This document shows, piece by piece, positions 49,557 to 61,819 of a stretch of DNA of 64,000 nt (position 1 is its first letter; each line of letters opens with the position of its first letter). Made by a program: the position numbers and the translations under genes. The notes beneath the pieces were generated by a model. That model worked only from the letters and a program-made list of their open reading frames with translations, did not search any database and had not been told where the DNA came from. Origin of the DNA: Diplodia intermedia (Eukaryota; Ascomycota; Dothideomycetes; Botryosphaeriales; Botryosphaeriaceae); NCBI GenBank assembly GCA_021495925.1, contig JAKEKT010000034.1, positions 124,001-188,000 on the forward strand, in the 5' to 3' direction.

Positions 49557-49735
49557 CTAGGAAACTCTCATGTATGTGCAAAAGAAGCTCAGTCCTCCGC
49601 CACCAGTAACGCCGAAGACGAGTCCTCCGATCATGAAACCCGAGCGAAAAGCCAGAAATACACCCAGAAGAATAGCCGCAAGATACTTCACAGTATCGTG
49701 ACTGAAAGTTGTGCAGAAATAGAATGTCAGGATCC
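49557..49735 (-). CDS. Possible 3' exon of an unrecognised membrane protein
   Basis: From a good acceptor (CCATGCAG ending at 49736) the frame runs 58 codons to a TAG at 49557-49559. It contains two hydrophobic stretches, YLAAILLGVFLAF and FMIGGLVFGVTGGGG, which look like a membrane hairpin. I could not find a matching upstream exon or start. It lies just past the CBF1 stop on the same strand. It could be a separate small gene, an alternative last exon or a chance open frame. Confidence 0.3.
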
Positions 49736-49923
49736 CTGCATGGGGATCAGCAAAGAAAAGGAGAGAATCCGGGGAAAACAGTCATGAGAAGGTCGTTCAT
49801 GCCGTCGTTCCGACAGTGAGAGATTTGAAAGGCCGCCGAAAGAGAGGGCGGCCATATGCGAGCGCGTCTTCTTTGTTCACGTGCCGTCGTCTATCTTCAT
49901 GGGACACGTATACAGCTATCGTC

Positions 49924-50987
49924 TCAACTGTCACCATTCTGATCCGCCTTGTCGCCCTGGTTCTGGTATTCATCCGGTACGATGCCGGCGTTCTGGCAGG
50001 CCTTCTTCCATATTTCGGCCTCGGCCCAGGCACGCTGGCATTCTCCCTTGAATTTGTCACAGCTGGCACTGAGCTCTGTGATAGCCTGCTCCGTCAAAAG
50101 TTTCTCCAGCGTCCACTTCTCAATGTTTTGAGACTCGTTCTCTTTGAGCTGTGTGATGAACTGCACAGCACGTTGGAGGATGGAGCCTTTGTTCTTCTCA
50201 CAGCCGGGGACAATCTTGGCCAGTTCATTGATACCTTCGTTAATCGTCTCACGACGGCGCCTCTCCACTGTGATTCCTTTCTTTAGCTGAATGTGTCTAC
50301 AGTAGGTAGCATGTTAGCCTACTGACCTTCTTTGTGATTATCCCGACGGATCTTGTGCCACTCCTCGGAACCGACTGCCGGCTTCTGGTTGACCTGGGAT
50401 GGCGGGGAGTCATTTCCGCCCTGACTATTCGACTTGTTGAGAGCATCCAAGCCATAGTCGGTCATTCCATGGGATGCCTGGTGCATGTTGTGGTCGCCCA
50501 TGCTGAAGGAATTCCCGAGAGCCCTGTCGCCCTCTCCCCCTGCCCCCTGGTTCTGGAAGGACAGCTCAGTGGCCTGTGGGACCGTCATCTGGAAATGATG
50601 GGACAGCGCTGCAGCAGCTGTGTCGCTAGCATTGGTGGGATTTCCACTGCCGTTCTGGTGCAGGCTGTGGTCGTTCGTGTGTTGTGCAAGTTGGCTGAAG
50701 TCGAGGTCGGTGTTGGTGTGTTGGTGCATATCGTCCTCGCCCGTTCCAGTGGAATGATGGCCGGTCAGGAAAGTGGTGGCGGACTGATCGTTCACTCCAG
50801 TGCTGTTTGCTGAGCCCGGTGATACGCGCTGGAAGGACGAAGTGCGGGTGGCATCGGTGGGAGCAGGCCTGCCGCTGGTGGGGCCCTGGTCAAGAGAGCT
50901 ACGCTTCCTTTTGTTGTTCTGCATCGAAGTAGTGTCCGGAACCTCAGACTTGGCCTCGGCTTCGGGGTAGGTGGCGACGTCGGTCAT
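49924..50987 (-). CDS. CBF1: bHLH transcription factor, Cbf1 (centromere-binding factor 1) family
   Basis: A nuclear DNA-binding protein expected to bind the E-box CACGTG. In yeast, Cbf1 serves methionine/sulphur gene control and the centromere. Two exons (50327-50987 and 49924-50267) with a GTCAGT to CACAG intron give 334 residues. The intron splits the basic region exactly at HKE|VERRRRE. The basic helix (HKIRRDNHKEVERRRRE), loop and second helix (ILQRAVQFITQLKENE) are followed by the Cbf1-specific NIEKWTLEKLLTEQ and a leucine-zipper-like tail. The N-terminal 200 residues are Ser/Asn/His-rich and disordered, with an NKRKRSS nuclear signal. Confidence 0.94.
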
Positions 50988-53900
50988 GCTGGTGTTGTGA
51001 TGTTCACGCGTCCGATATTGCTGGATTTACGTTGGTATCTACTGTCAGCGGAGCCGTTGGCAGTAGTCCCAAGCACAGGCGGCACTATGGTGCGTCGTAC
51101 GCAGAGCGGCGGTAGTTATAAGCTGATGCTGCCGTGGCACAGAGCCTGTATGCGGGCGGCCGACGCGGAACAGCTGGATTGGCTATTGAGGCTGGATCCT
51201 GTGCCGCGTGTTCTTGCCCAGGATAAGGCGTTCCTGGAGGCACAGGCGCTTGTTCGCAGATACAAAGGTCGGAGGCACAGGGAAGTTGGAGGCTGAGCTA
51301 TAGGCAAGGGCCCTGCGGCGTGGGGTGACGACTGTTCGACGGGGCTCCGCAAGAGGAATCAAGCGAGAGCACAGAGCTCGAAGGGGAAGAAAGACACGGT
51401 TAGAGGCCTGGTGAGTGTTGAATGTCAGCACGTGTCCTACAGCAAAGCGTCCAGTACGACGTCGAGGCAGACAGGCGTCCGATTGGCGCAGCTGGATTGC
51501 TTCCTCGCTGTGGGACCAAGCTGTCAATTGCTTGAAGCGCAGCTGTGCCAGGCCCCTGCCCGCTCACGCGGCAGGCCCGTCGCCACCGGCGGCATCATCT
51601 CGCAGCTCCGCGCGAGGGCGGCAGCGGCGACGCGGGCGGACGCGACATGGTGGCTGCGAGGAATGCGCGTGGAGCTTCGCGGACGCGGGCAGCAACATCG
51701 CTCGAGCGGCGGGGCCGGTGGCGAGCACAGAGCCGCAGGCGACGACGGCTGCAGCAGGCGGCGGGCTCGGAGGGCGCGACCAGGGAAGCTCCAAGGCCGT
51801 GTCGAGAAGATGGAGACTTACCCGCTTTGATGTTTCGTGAGGCCGCTGACTAACGGCAGCCTTGGTCCGTCCAGAGAGAGACCGTGATCGCAACGCGTCC
51901 ACGACGACGACAGGCGGCGACACCGGGGCTGGGGGGGGCGCGAGGCAGACGGCGAGGATGCGAGGAGCTTGCTGGCGCGGGATCGAAATGCAGCGTCTCC
52001 AACTCGCAGCAGTCCGATGGTCGTCGAGTATACTGCGGATAGGAAATTGTCACCTGACAATGTTGATGAGAAAGCGCGTGATCTGGGGCGACGGCGCTTT
52101 AACTGAAAGGCAGGCTGCGGTGGGCGGTAGGACGAGCTAAGAGTGGCCGGGCGGGGCGCGGAGCGAACCCTTGCAACCTCTGGGAGCTGGTGCCGGGACG
52201 TATCGGCGCCGGGCGGGTCGGGAACGCGCCTGCCTGCGCAAGCATCAGGACGGCGGAACGAGCGCGAGATATCTGCGGCGCTGCACCAGCCAGCCATGCG
52301 GCCCCAGGCGCGCCTCCCCCAGCGGCGGCCGGGAGGGCCCAGAGGCTCGAGGCTCGACGGGAGGGCTCACGCGGGCGGGCGCTGGCTGACTGGGCTGCTG
52401 CTGCCGCATGGCCGAGGCAAGCAGAGCGGCCGCGCCAACCACCCGCTTGGACCGCGTCGCGATGCATTGCTGTCTGCCCGCCTCAGCATTGCGAGCCCGC
52501 CGCGACAAAGATTACTGCTCTCATCTGCACTGCAAATGCACAGGTGGTCTCGTGGCCGCGTCGCTACCGCCATTCCTCGCCCTGCCCTGCTGGATACCAC
52601 GTCCGTGTTCCACTTCGCACCACACCTGCGTGCCGCTCTGGGACTAGCTGCGTCCAGCACCTTCACGTGCCGCTTTCGCGCGTCGCGATTGTCGCCCGCC
52701 CCGGCCTGTGACTGGCGGGACCCATGGCTGCTCTCCTCAGCGAACGACACCGGGGCCAGCCACAGAGGCTGCCGCCCATGGTGCTCGCCAGGTTTCATTC
52801 CCAAAGCGCTCCCGCCTCCTCCCCGAGCGTCACAGCGCCCCCACACCTGCAGCCGTGCCGCCCCAGACGGCGGAAAAACAATTGCCCTACACGCTGCGCT
52901 CCAACGTCTGACTGCGATGAAACCCCCGCGCCAATGCTTTATCTCCAGAACCGGCGCTGAAAATCCCCCGGAGATGCACGTGTCGCCCGGCCAAGAGTCA
53001 TGACAGCCGCTTCCCCCGGGCCATGCTGCCACCCGGCTTCGTGATGCGGCCCGACATGCCCAGTGCTGGCAGCCTGCATTAAAGGCCCGCCTCTCGCCGT
53101 CACAAGGTCTCCCTGGTGCTCTCGTATATTTCGTCTGGGACTCGAATGAGGCGGATTCCTCCTAGCATGGGGCATGCCCGTCGTGGTGCTAATGCCCAAT
53201 ACGGCTCGGGGTGCTGCATCGATTCCTTCCCTTTCCCCGTCCATCCAAGCAGGTGTGTGGATGATCTTCGCTGTCCGCCAATCACATCTCCTATCTGGAG
53301 ATCCGAGTCACTGTTACAGTGGGTTGCAGAAGAGGCCTTGTCTCGCGGAAGACACCATGGTCTCTGCATGGGTAGTTGAAGCATATCTTTGGATGGGGAC
53401 GTAGGGTTGGAAACTACAAAAACGTCCAGATGCCGACACCAACCATCCACGGGGATCGGATCGGTGCAATTTCTCTGATTGAAGCAGGTTTAAGCAAGGG
53501 GAAATAGGTGGCAACTCACTGAGCAGTCAGTATTGGGCAATGGCCGCCTCCCAGCGATCGCCTGTTTCGACTGACCTACGCCTACCTTTTGGCCAGCCCA
53601 GCTGGCGCCCGGTATGAACGACAGTCTCACGCGTGTCCGGTAAGTGGGTCCTGTTAGAAAGAGAAATGTCACCCGCTGCCGTGTCGCATTGTTGGGTCCA
53701 TGAAAGCAAGGAGCCGTGGAGGAAAAAGGAAGGTGTTCATCAGTCGAGGCGCTCACAATGTGGGAGTTTGGCACAGCAATCTTCTTCAGTTGGTCTTTGG
53801 AAACTCGGGCTTGTCATGTGGCACTATCCGAGGCACACCCGCTTATCATCGCAGCACTGAGTGAACCCGCAGTGGGGGCGTTGGAGAGTTCTGGTATGAG

Positions 53901-54134
53901 GGTAGGTGTATGTAACAGGGTCATGGCAAAATCGTCCAGACGAATGTTTCGTGAAGGGATGGTCATAGCTTGTGGGTGGTTTCTCGGTACCTGTGGTTGT
54001 GGCCGAGTTCGGAAGTGGCGACCCTCCGCCGGCGCATACATACAGCCTCGCGCCTTGCCCGACCTCCGCCCACTCAACATCTCATTCCACTTCGTCACTC
54101 TTTGAAGCGTTCCTTGGACGCCCCCACTGCTAGC
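50988..54134. other. Divergent intergenic region between CBF1 and the GH5 gene
   Basis: About 3.1 kb, GC-rich in the middle. The many long frames overlap on both strands and match no protein family I recognise. CACGTG E-boxes lie at 51429-51434 and 52664-52669. It must contain the CBF1 and GH5 promoters. Confidence 0.5.
51429..51434. promoter_or_regulatory. CACGTG E-box upstream of CBF1
   Basis: A perfect Cbf1-type E-box about 440 bp upstream of the CBF1 ATG. It could allow autoregulation, but CACGTG also occurs elsewhere in the window, so specificity is unproven. Confidence 0.25.
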
Positions 54135-55550
54135 ATGCACTTCATGCAATGCCTCTTGGCGCTTCTCGTCACCCTGGTCCAGGCATTCCCGACCATCACG
54201 GATGAGGTTGTCGCACCGCGCGCCGCAGCGCTTCCCTTCCTTCGTGGTGTCAACCTCGGTGGTTGGCTCATTATCGAGCCGTTCCTCACTCCGGACCTTT
54301 TCAACGGCACGAACGCGGTCGATCAGTGGACCTTTGACAGCCAACCCGGATCCGAGGAAGCCCTCCGTCAGCACTGGGAGACGTACTGCACCGAGGACGA
54401 TATCAAGAAACTCGCTTCATATGGGATCAACGCGTGCGTTCCAATGTTCCCCACTTGCCTGACAAACCATCTACACTGATTGTCCTGAATTAGGGTCCGC
54501 ATCGGTATCGGCTTCTGGGCTTACGATAACGCTGATACCCCATACAAATCCGGCGCCGACGCCTATCTGAACAAGGCCATTCAATGGGCAAAGAACGCTG
54601 GGCTCCTGGTGGTGATTGATCTTCATGGAGCTCCCGGATCACCAAATGGGGAGGTCAGCTCAGGCCACTTGGGATCGGTCGAGGTATGTCGGACAACAAC
54701 TCTTTGCTCGAAACCCCCATTAATATTCACTTGTAGTGGCAGACCGGTAACGGCAACCTTGCACGCACAACCAAGGTTTTGATAACCATAGCACAAAAGT
54801 ACGCGACAAGTGAACTTGCCAGCACAGTGGTCGCCATAGAGCTTGTCAATGAACCTACAAACAGCCTGCCGAATAACCTTACGGTCACCAAGAACTGGGC
54901 GAAGATGACATACCAAGCTGTACGCAATGCAGCAAGCAACAAGGACTTGCGCATTGCCATACATGATCAGTGGACTACCCCCAAGTCGTGGCTTGACGTG
55001 AACAAGGTCCTGAATGGCCAAACCCCGAATTCTTTCGTTTTGGACCTCCACCATTACCAAATCTTCACCGAAGAAGACAGGAATCTCGATCAACCTGGTC
55101 ACATCCAGAAGGTCTGTAGGTTTGCCTCCGAGCAGCTTGCGTTTGCGGAAAGCAAGAACCTACCTGTTCATGTCGGGGAATTCAGTGGGAACACGTTCAT
55201 CTGCGTCAACCCGGATGGAACTACTTTTGCCGACCCTGCCGGGACAGGCAAAGCCTGCAAAGTCGACGGCTGCCAGTGTGAAACCGACGGAGGCATCAAG
55301 GTCGACGAATGGAGCGATGCGCTCACACAGCAGGTCCGGCGCTACATCGAGGCTCAGCTAGACATGTATGAGGAGTATGCTGGAGGATGGTTCTTCTGGA
55401 ACTTCAAAGGCCCCGGTTCTTGGGGTTTCATTGAGGGCGTTGAGAAGGTAAGAGACCCTTTCTGGGCTGCATGTCGTGGCCCATGCTAACTTGATCAAGG
55501 GATTCATGCCTCATCCGCTCACCGACAGGCACTATCCAAATCCGTGCTAG
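54135..55550 (+). CDS. Secreted exo-beta-1,3-glucanase, glycoside hydrolase family 5
   Basis: Predicted to trim beta-1,3-glucan in the cell wall or medium (yeast EXG1 type, GH5_9). Four exons (54135-54433, 54494-54683, 54737-55447, 55500-55550) join in frame to give 416 residues. The signal peptide is MHFMQCLLALLVTLVQAF. RGVNLGGWLIIEPF marks the family near the N-terminus. The acid/base is Glu202 in ELVNEP and the nucleophile is Glu311 in HVGEFSG. VIDLHGAPGSPNG, HHYQIF and GGWFFWNFKGP, the usual substrate-cleft strands, are present. The last exon is only 17 codons including the stop and ends DRHYPNPC. There is no GPI or membrane anchor, so a soluble secreted enzyme is likely. Confidence 0.94.
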
Positions 55551-56256
55551 AAATGGCTACACGCGATGATAACGTCGCTGCTCCGGGGCATTCGCAGCAG
55601 GTTCGGGTTGTTACAAGGAGATTAACGTTCCTTGAGACTGTCGGCGAGTTCGGTGGGGAGGTCCTGTAGATAGAGGCTGCACCAGAGAGGCAGTATACGT
55701 AGTGCTAGTGCCCTTACCCCCTGGCAGAGGAGCGGGCTCCATTAAGCTCCACAGTATGCGGTTTCCTCGGCGGTCCGCGTCCGAGGTCAAAGCGGCGGTT
55801 CGGTGAGGGGAAATGTTAGACGGGGACTGTGCATATTTGACCTTCAATCCAGACAATGTTGACGCGCGGGACAGCGCCCAGCTCCCAGATGCACATGCAC
55901 GTATGCTGTCACCGGTCCAACGATCCAGATCGAACGGGACAAAGAGCCAGTGAGGGCAGGCTGGAGAGCGGGACAGAATCCGCCTCGCTACCTAGCGGAA
56001 CGCGACGCACAGACCCGCGATGACGGTGGGCTTGGCGACCTGCGACCTGCGCACAGATAATCCGATGTTTTGGCGCCGCGCTCGCTCTCTCGGGCATTGG
56101 AGCTTTGCTTCCACCTGCACACCTGGAGCCTTGCTGAGCATCTACCTGTCCCCCCGTTTACAACCTTCGTCTGCCTGCCTGGCGCAATCACCGCCACGCC
56201 CCTCCACACCCCCCACACCACCCCGCAACCCTCATCGCACATAGCTGTCCACCAGT
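55551..56256. other. Intergenic region upstream of the YAG7-like gene
   Basis: Contains the GH5 3' flank and the promoter and CT-rich leader of the next plus-strand gene. No gene is seen. Confidence 0.5.
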
Positions 56257-57896
56257 ATGTCTACTGGTAACATCTCGAACCCGCCCAGCTCGGCTCCGGC
56301 CGAGTCGAAGAGCGCGCGCAAGAAGAAGGCCAAGGCTGAGGCTGCCGCTGCCGCCGCCGCTGCTGCTTCGCCAGCTACTCCTACCAAGGATGACCAGAAC
56401 CCCATCGACGGCGGCGTCAACGGCGCCGACGACGGAGAGCATCCCTACATCAAGGATCTCCAGAAGTACGTGAACGAGCGACAGCCCCAGCCTGACTTAC
56501 CCAATGGCCTTCGTGTGTATTGACTGAATCACCACAGGAGGCTTCGCAGCATCAACAAGAAGCTTGTAAGTACCTCACGCCATCACTTGCCACCATGCAA
56601 CACCGGCTCAGTCGGGCTAACTTGGAACCCGCTAGAACGCCATGGAAAAGGTCAACTCCGTGATGAAGGAGAACCCCAATGTTTCCCTCGACGACCTCGT
56701 TGCTTCCAAGAAGATCAACACCGATCAGAAGGCCCAGGCGCTGAAGAAGCCCTCGCTCGAGGCTGAGCGTGAGCAGCTGAACGAGCAGCTTGTCAACTTC
56801 AAGAAGGTTCAGGAGGAGCTTGCCGCCAAGTTGACTCGCCAGAAGGAAGCTGTGGAGGCTGCACACGCAAAGGAGCTGAAGGAGCTGGAGGACAAGATCA
56901 GGGCTGAAGAGAAGGCCGAAGCCGACAAGACTGTGAAGCAGCGCCTGCTCGTCTTCTCTCAGTTCCTTCGTTCAGCTGCTGCCAGGCGCCAGCAGGGAGA
57001 TGAGGAGACGGAGCTTTCCAAGGCTTTCGAGGGCGCTCTGCTGCTCGTCTACGGTGGCAACCCGGAGGCTGTCACGGCTGCCGAGAAGCTGATCTCCGGT
57101 TCTGAGGAGCACGTCATCTCAACTGAGGGTCTCGAGCTTACCGTGTCCTGTAAGTGAATTAATGATCAGAGTGTGGCATTAGTCTAACCTTACCGCAGAT
57201 GCCCAGGTTAAGCAAGCCTCCATTGAGGATGCTCCTTTCGCCGCCGAGGAAGCTTGGGTTGATGAGGTCAACCAGGCCGCCCAAGCCCCTCAGGAGGACG
57301 ACAAGCCGCCGTCGTACAATGAAGCCACGACCACCGTTGGCACCGACCCTACCATCGCCCATGCCGGCCTGACCGAGCTTGACGCCAACGTCGCTCCGAC
57401 GAACGGCGAGCCCGCTGCCGAAACCTCTACCGTTCCTACTGCCAATGTGGATGATTCGGCTGCAAACGCTGCTGGTGACAGGTGGGACACAAAGGCCCCT
57501 GGTTCTGAAGATCCTTTGGCCGAGAGCTTCGAGATGGTTCCTCGCGATCCGACTGAGACTGAGGCCGTTCACGAGCCAGCTCCTGCTGCCAGCACACAAA
57601 GCTGGGCTGAGGACACCCCTGCTCCTGCGGCTCCTGTGGCTCCTGCCGCTGCCCCTCAGGCTGCTGCTCCGGCTACCAACGGCGATGGTTTCCAGGAGGT
57701 TCCTTCTTCCCGCGGTGGCCGCGGCCGTGGCAACTTCCAGGGCGAGCGCCGTGGATACCGTGGTCGTGGTGGCCCTCGCGGTGAGGGCCGTGGTCGTGGT
57801 GGCTATCGTGGTGATCGAGGCGATGGATACCGTGGTCGTGGTGGATACCGTGGCGGCCGTGGCCGAGACAACCACCAGGCCCAGCCTTCGCAGTAA
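56257..57896 (+). CDS. YAG7-like coiled-coil protein with C-terminal RGG box
   Basis: Four exons (56257-56465, 56538-56565, 56636-57149, 57199-57896) join in frame to give 482 residues. Exon 2 is only 28 bp (RLRSINKKL), bounded by CACAG and GTAAGT. The N-terminus has a KKKAKAEA basic run and a polyalanine tract. Residues about 70-170 form a charged coiled coil, followed by a helical block (QFLRSAAARRQQGDEE). Then comes an acidic, Ala/Pro-rich linker, and finally about 55 residues of RGG/RGRGGYRG repeats, a typical RNA-binding and arginine-methylation region. The arrangement resembles fungal proteins annotated with a YAG7-type dimerisation domain. A role with ribosomes or mRNA is inference. 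Confidence 0.85.
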
Positions 57897-59497
57897 ATCC
57901 CCAAGCACTGTCACCTCACATCCGCCCCCCTGGGCAAACGTCATGGATCCTCGACGGATTCAGCGGGCTAACGAGAAAATGCGGGAGATTCTGGTACGCT
58001 CTTCTACCGATGATGCCTCTTCCTGACGGTTTGATATAGCGATTCGTTTCTGAGCATTTGAGCGATCTGAGCCATGGAGTGCTTTGTTTTCTGCGCGCGG
58101 GTTGGTCTTCTCGAGTAAGAAGAGAACAAAATAAAAGGGAAAGGACGTTTAAAAAAGATGAAAGAGGACAGAAAAAACGAGACCATTCACTATCGATGTC
58201 ATCATGGTGTCATCATGAGGAGAGGAACTTGCATAGCATTGGAGCCTGGTAAAATCGGTGCAAAAAATTTCTTATGGGCCTAGGGAATGAATGGGTGGGG
58301 GGTGTTAAATTTCCTACGGGTTCTTTCTCCAAAGGGAGTCGGTCTTCTCTGTGGTCATGGGTTGCTTTACACACTTCTCTCTGCACAAGATCGTGAACGC
58401 GGGGGAGGGGGAGGATTTCGATGGTTGATCGGGCTTTCTTGCTGTTATAACTTTATATGTTTTTTCTCTCTTCCTCTTCTTCTTCTGCCTTTTGACTCGG
58501 GATGGTCTACATTTCCCTTCCGGATTTCTCTTCTTTTTTTGCTCCTTCACTACTCGAGGAATGGGATCTTTTGCTTGCTGGCCAAATCATGAGAAGAACT
58601 CTTTTCGCTTATGGTTCTACTGAATGTTTTATCATGGAATGGGCTTTGCTTGAGTGGTCGTCCCCTTCTCTGACTTCTTGATTCGTTGTCTTCCGTCTCT
58701 TCGCCCGGGTTCTTTCTTTCTTTTCCGCCCGGAGCTTCTGGATGGCAGAAGCCTCCCCTCCGCGAACAAAAGAACTTCGTGGGAGAAAGATGGGTCATGA
58801 GAAAAAAAAAGTGGTGGGAAGGAACGATTCTTTTTGCGCAGAAAATTGGGCTTACATACTCTGGTGCTATCGCGGTTCTTCATTCTATTTTTAAGATTGA
58901 ATGCGTGGTACAATATACCAGTTTCGATGCCTTTCTCGGTGGACGGGCGCTGCCTTTTTCTTTTTTTTTCTCCCTCCCTCTCGCTTCACTTGTTAAAAGT
59001 TCTTTCCTTGTTCTGCATGGTATGTGGTGGTGTTCACGCACGTATGGGTCATGTAGAAGAAGAGGAATGGATGGAAAATTGTGATCAACAGGGAAGTGGA
59101 TTGGAAAGAGTGAGGTTTGAAGGGGGGTGACTGTTGAATGAGCCTGCAAGTTGAAGCCCCCATGGGGGTATTGATGATCGAGCTAAGAGCCTTCAGTAAG
59201 CCCGCAGCGGTGCAGCCCTGATGTGGGGGCGAATGAAGCGTACCGGATTGCGCACCGATGCAAGAAGTGATATGATGCCCACTCAGAGCTGGCCAGCTCA
59301 CCGTTCACGTCCAGTATATGCAAGGCTGAGCTGTAGAGCGGGGCTGACGGATCTGCGGCTGCGATTCTGCCTTGCGCCCCACTTCAGCTCATGGCTTTGC
59401 ACAGCCTCGCGTGTGTTAGGTACGTTCGCTGTGCTTTAAGCATTGCCGCCTCCTCCCAGCCTGATTGTTGGTGCTTACTGCTCCCTCTTCCTCCTTC
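57897..59497. other. Intergenic region
   Basis: T-rich 3' flank of the YAG7-like gene and promoter of the next gene. A 27-codon ORF (57943-58026) lies in the probable 3' UTR. I see no further gene. Confidence 0.5.
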
Positions 59498-61819
59498 ATG
59501 GACGGGTTGTCGGGAGCGGCCAGCGTAGCTGGCATCTTGTCGATCACCGTTCAGTTGGCGGAGAGCATACAAAAGCTGTAAGTCTCGGCGTCCAGGCTAC
59601 TGTGAGATGTCTGAGGCTGTGGGCTAACGTCTTGCTCTAACAGCTGCAAATTACTCTCTGCGTTCAGAAGCGCTTCCGAAGACATCGAAGACATCGTCGA
59701 CGATCTCGAAGTTCTCACGTACGTCCTCGCGGAGATACAGCGATGTGAAGAACTCTTTGGTCCGCAGCATGCCACAGCAAAGGCGATTCTCCGTTGCCGG
59801 AGACAGGTCCAAGCCTTGGAGAACATGGTCGCCGGCTGGAAAGAAGACCTGGAGCAAGGAAACAGATGGCGTCGTGGCCAGGCAGCTGCGAAGGTCGTCA
59901 TCAAGACCGAGAAGGTAAAGGAGTGGAGGGGCAAGATCAGCGAGGCAAAGGAGACGTTGTCGTTGGCTTTGCAGGCTTCGAGCAGGTTTGTCACATCCCA
60001 TCCGTAACTTATTTCACCGTTCGCTCAGACGATGGCATCAGTCGCGTCCAGTACACCCAGCTCATGACCGTTGCGAGGGTCGAGGGCCAAATGACAGCTC
60101 TCAACAGACAGACGTCTCACATTCAAACGCTGGTCGAGGCTGATTCCGGGTGCGGTTCTTTGAGCTCCTCACTTACTCACCATACCGCTACTGATACTTC
60201 CGTCGTCTCTTCCCCCTCGGCGTCGTACACTCTGCAACCAGAATACACACGTTCACGTAGAACAAAGTCCCAGCAACCATGGTTCCGCTACAACAGCTGG
60301 TCCCAGAATACTTGGAGTCATGGTTTATTTGGGACCATGAAGTATAAAACACGAACGGGGAAGCCCGCTTCGGAGGAAGAAGAACTCGTGGATATATGTT
60401 TCCAACCATCATGGTGGCTTCAAAAACTTGGCTTCAATACAATGTTTGAGGTTCAAGTAGAGAGATTTTCTCGGTTGGGATGGAAAGCTTCCTTGCAAGT
60501 TGAACATGTGAGATCTAGGTATTTTGCATTCTTGAATCCATTGCTGATTTCTCTTTAGCTTTTGCCCCCTGAAACATCCAAGCGCGCCAGAATCGCTATT
60601 GAGGACAACAATATTCAAGGCCTAATCGACATGTTTTCCACAGGGGTGATCGGAATTCATTCACTCATTTGGCCTTGCGATGGTTTACTCGAGGTGCGTA
60701 TCGATGAAATAGACTTTCCATTTACGACTCAACCAATCAATGATTCTAGTATGCGGCCTGGTTCGCACGGCCAGAAATTTGCACCATGCTCTTCCAAGCA
60801 GGCCTACAGCCACTAGCTAGTGGCAGGATGTAAGAGGCTCTACAGTGATGTACTTTGGAAGTTACTAATGATCCAGTAGGGCCGCAATCCACAAGACTCT
60901 TTGGCTCCACGGGCCATCTTCTCCCAAACTGATGACTATCAAGGCCTTTGTTGACGCCGGCCAGGGCTTACTGGACCTTGACATTTATTACACAGCTTTA
61001 GTGCTCGGAATTATAACCTCCACTCATCACTATACAGAGGACAACACCCCGAGCGAAGAGCTCTTCTGCTGGTTACTCGATCATCTCATTCCCGACCTAG
61101 AATACCAAGACGAAGAAACATCGGCTCTTTTCTGGTCAAGAACCTTGGGAAGTCTGGGCTCTTACTCAGAACGTGAGCCAACGGATTCCATAAGACGTGC
61201 CTTTTCAGAATGTGGGAATATCAGCTACAAAAGAGCGGGGCTACTTTACCGCCTAGATAATCCAATGGCTAAGACAATGGCCGATTTTTGGTCTAACGAG
61301 CTAGGCTCTCTACATTTCATGGAAGAGGTGTTGGGGGACATAATTGGTCCACTCTCCTTCTGGTCAATGGAAGAACCGTTAAGACTGGCCAATCTTCAGA
61401 GCTTTTTGGCATCCGTGGAGATCCCAATTGAGGAATTTGTCAAAGGAGAGATTCCTCTCCTCAGAGCAAGGTGCGACGACGGACAAGATATCTGGACCGA
61501 GGAAACGCTCTTGAACTTTCTCACATGGGACCTTGAAGATACATTTGAGGTAAAGGATGGAGGGGCGAGTTGCTCCAGATGTGAAAAGTGGGCGTGGCCA
61601 GATGAAGATGATGAAAATGCACTATGGGTTTTGGGGAAAGAGCATATAAGGCGCGGAGGATCAATTGATGGCTTCTTCGAGGAAGGCGACGCGGAAGTAC
61701 ATCGCAGATGGAGACACTATTTTGAGCGTTGGCGGGAAGAGAGAATTTGCAGGTTCTGTCAAGACAAAGAAGAAGCGGAGGAGCACTTCAATCCCTCTCC
61801 GTTCCTTCTGGATATTTGA
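59498..61819 (+). CDS. STAND-type N-terminal domain protein with ankyrin-like region and CxxC pairs
   Basis: Six exons (59498-59577, 59644-59985, 60042-60507, 60559-60693, 60750-60829, 60880-61819) join in frame to give 680 residues. The N-terminus, MDGLSGAASVAGILSITVQL, and the following helices to about residue 140 match the fungal N-terminal domain of STAND/NLR-like proteins (PF17111-like), normally followed by NACHT or ankyrin modules. No P-loop NTPase is seen here. Residues about 300-350 resemble degenerate ankyrin repeats (LEYAAWFARPEICTMLFQAG). The C-terminal third is acidic and aromatic-rich, with CSRC at 599/602 and CRFC at 658/661, a possible zinc site. Base composition is more AT-rich than in neighbouring genes. 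Function is unknown; self/non-self signalling is only a family-based guess. Confidence 0.75.

Noticed and set aside
52143..53003. 286-codon plus-strand frame between CBF1 and GH5
   Set aside because: No signal, domain or conserved motif; five other frames of similar length overlap it in this GC-rich block.
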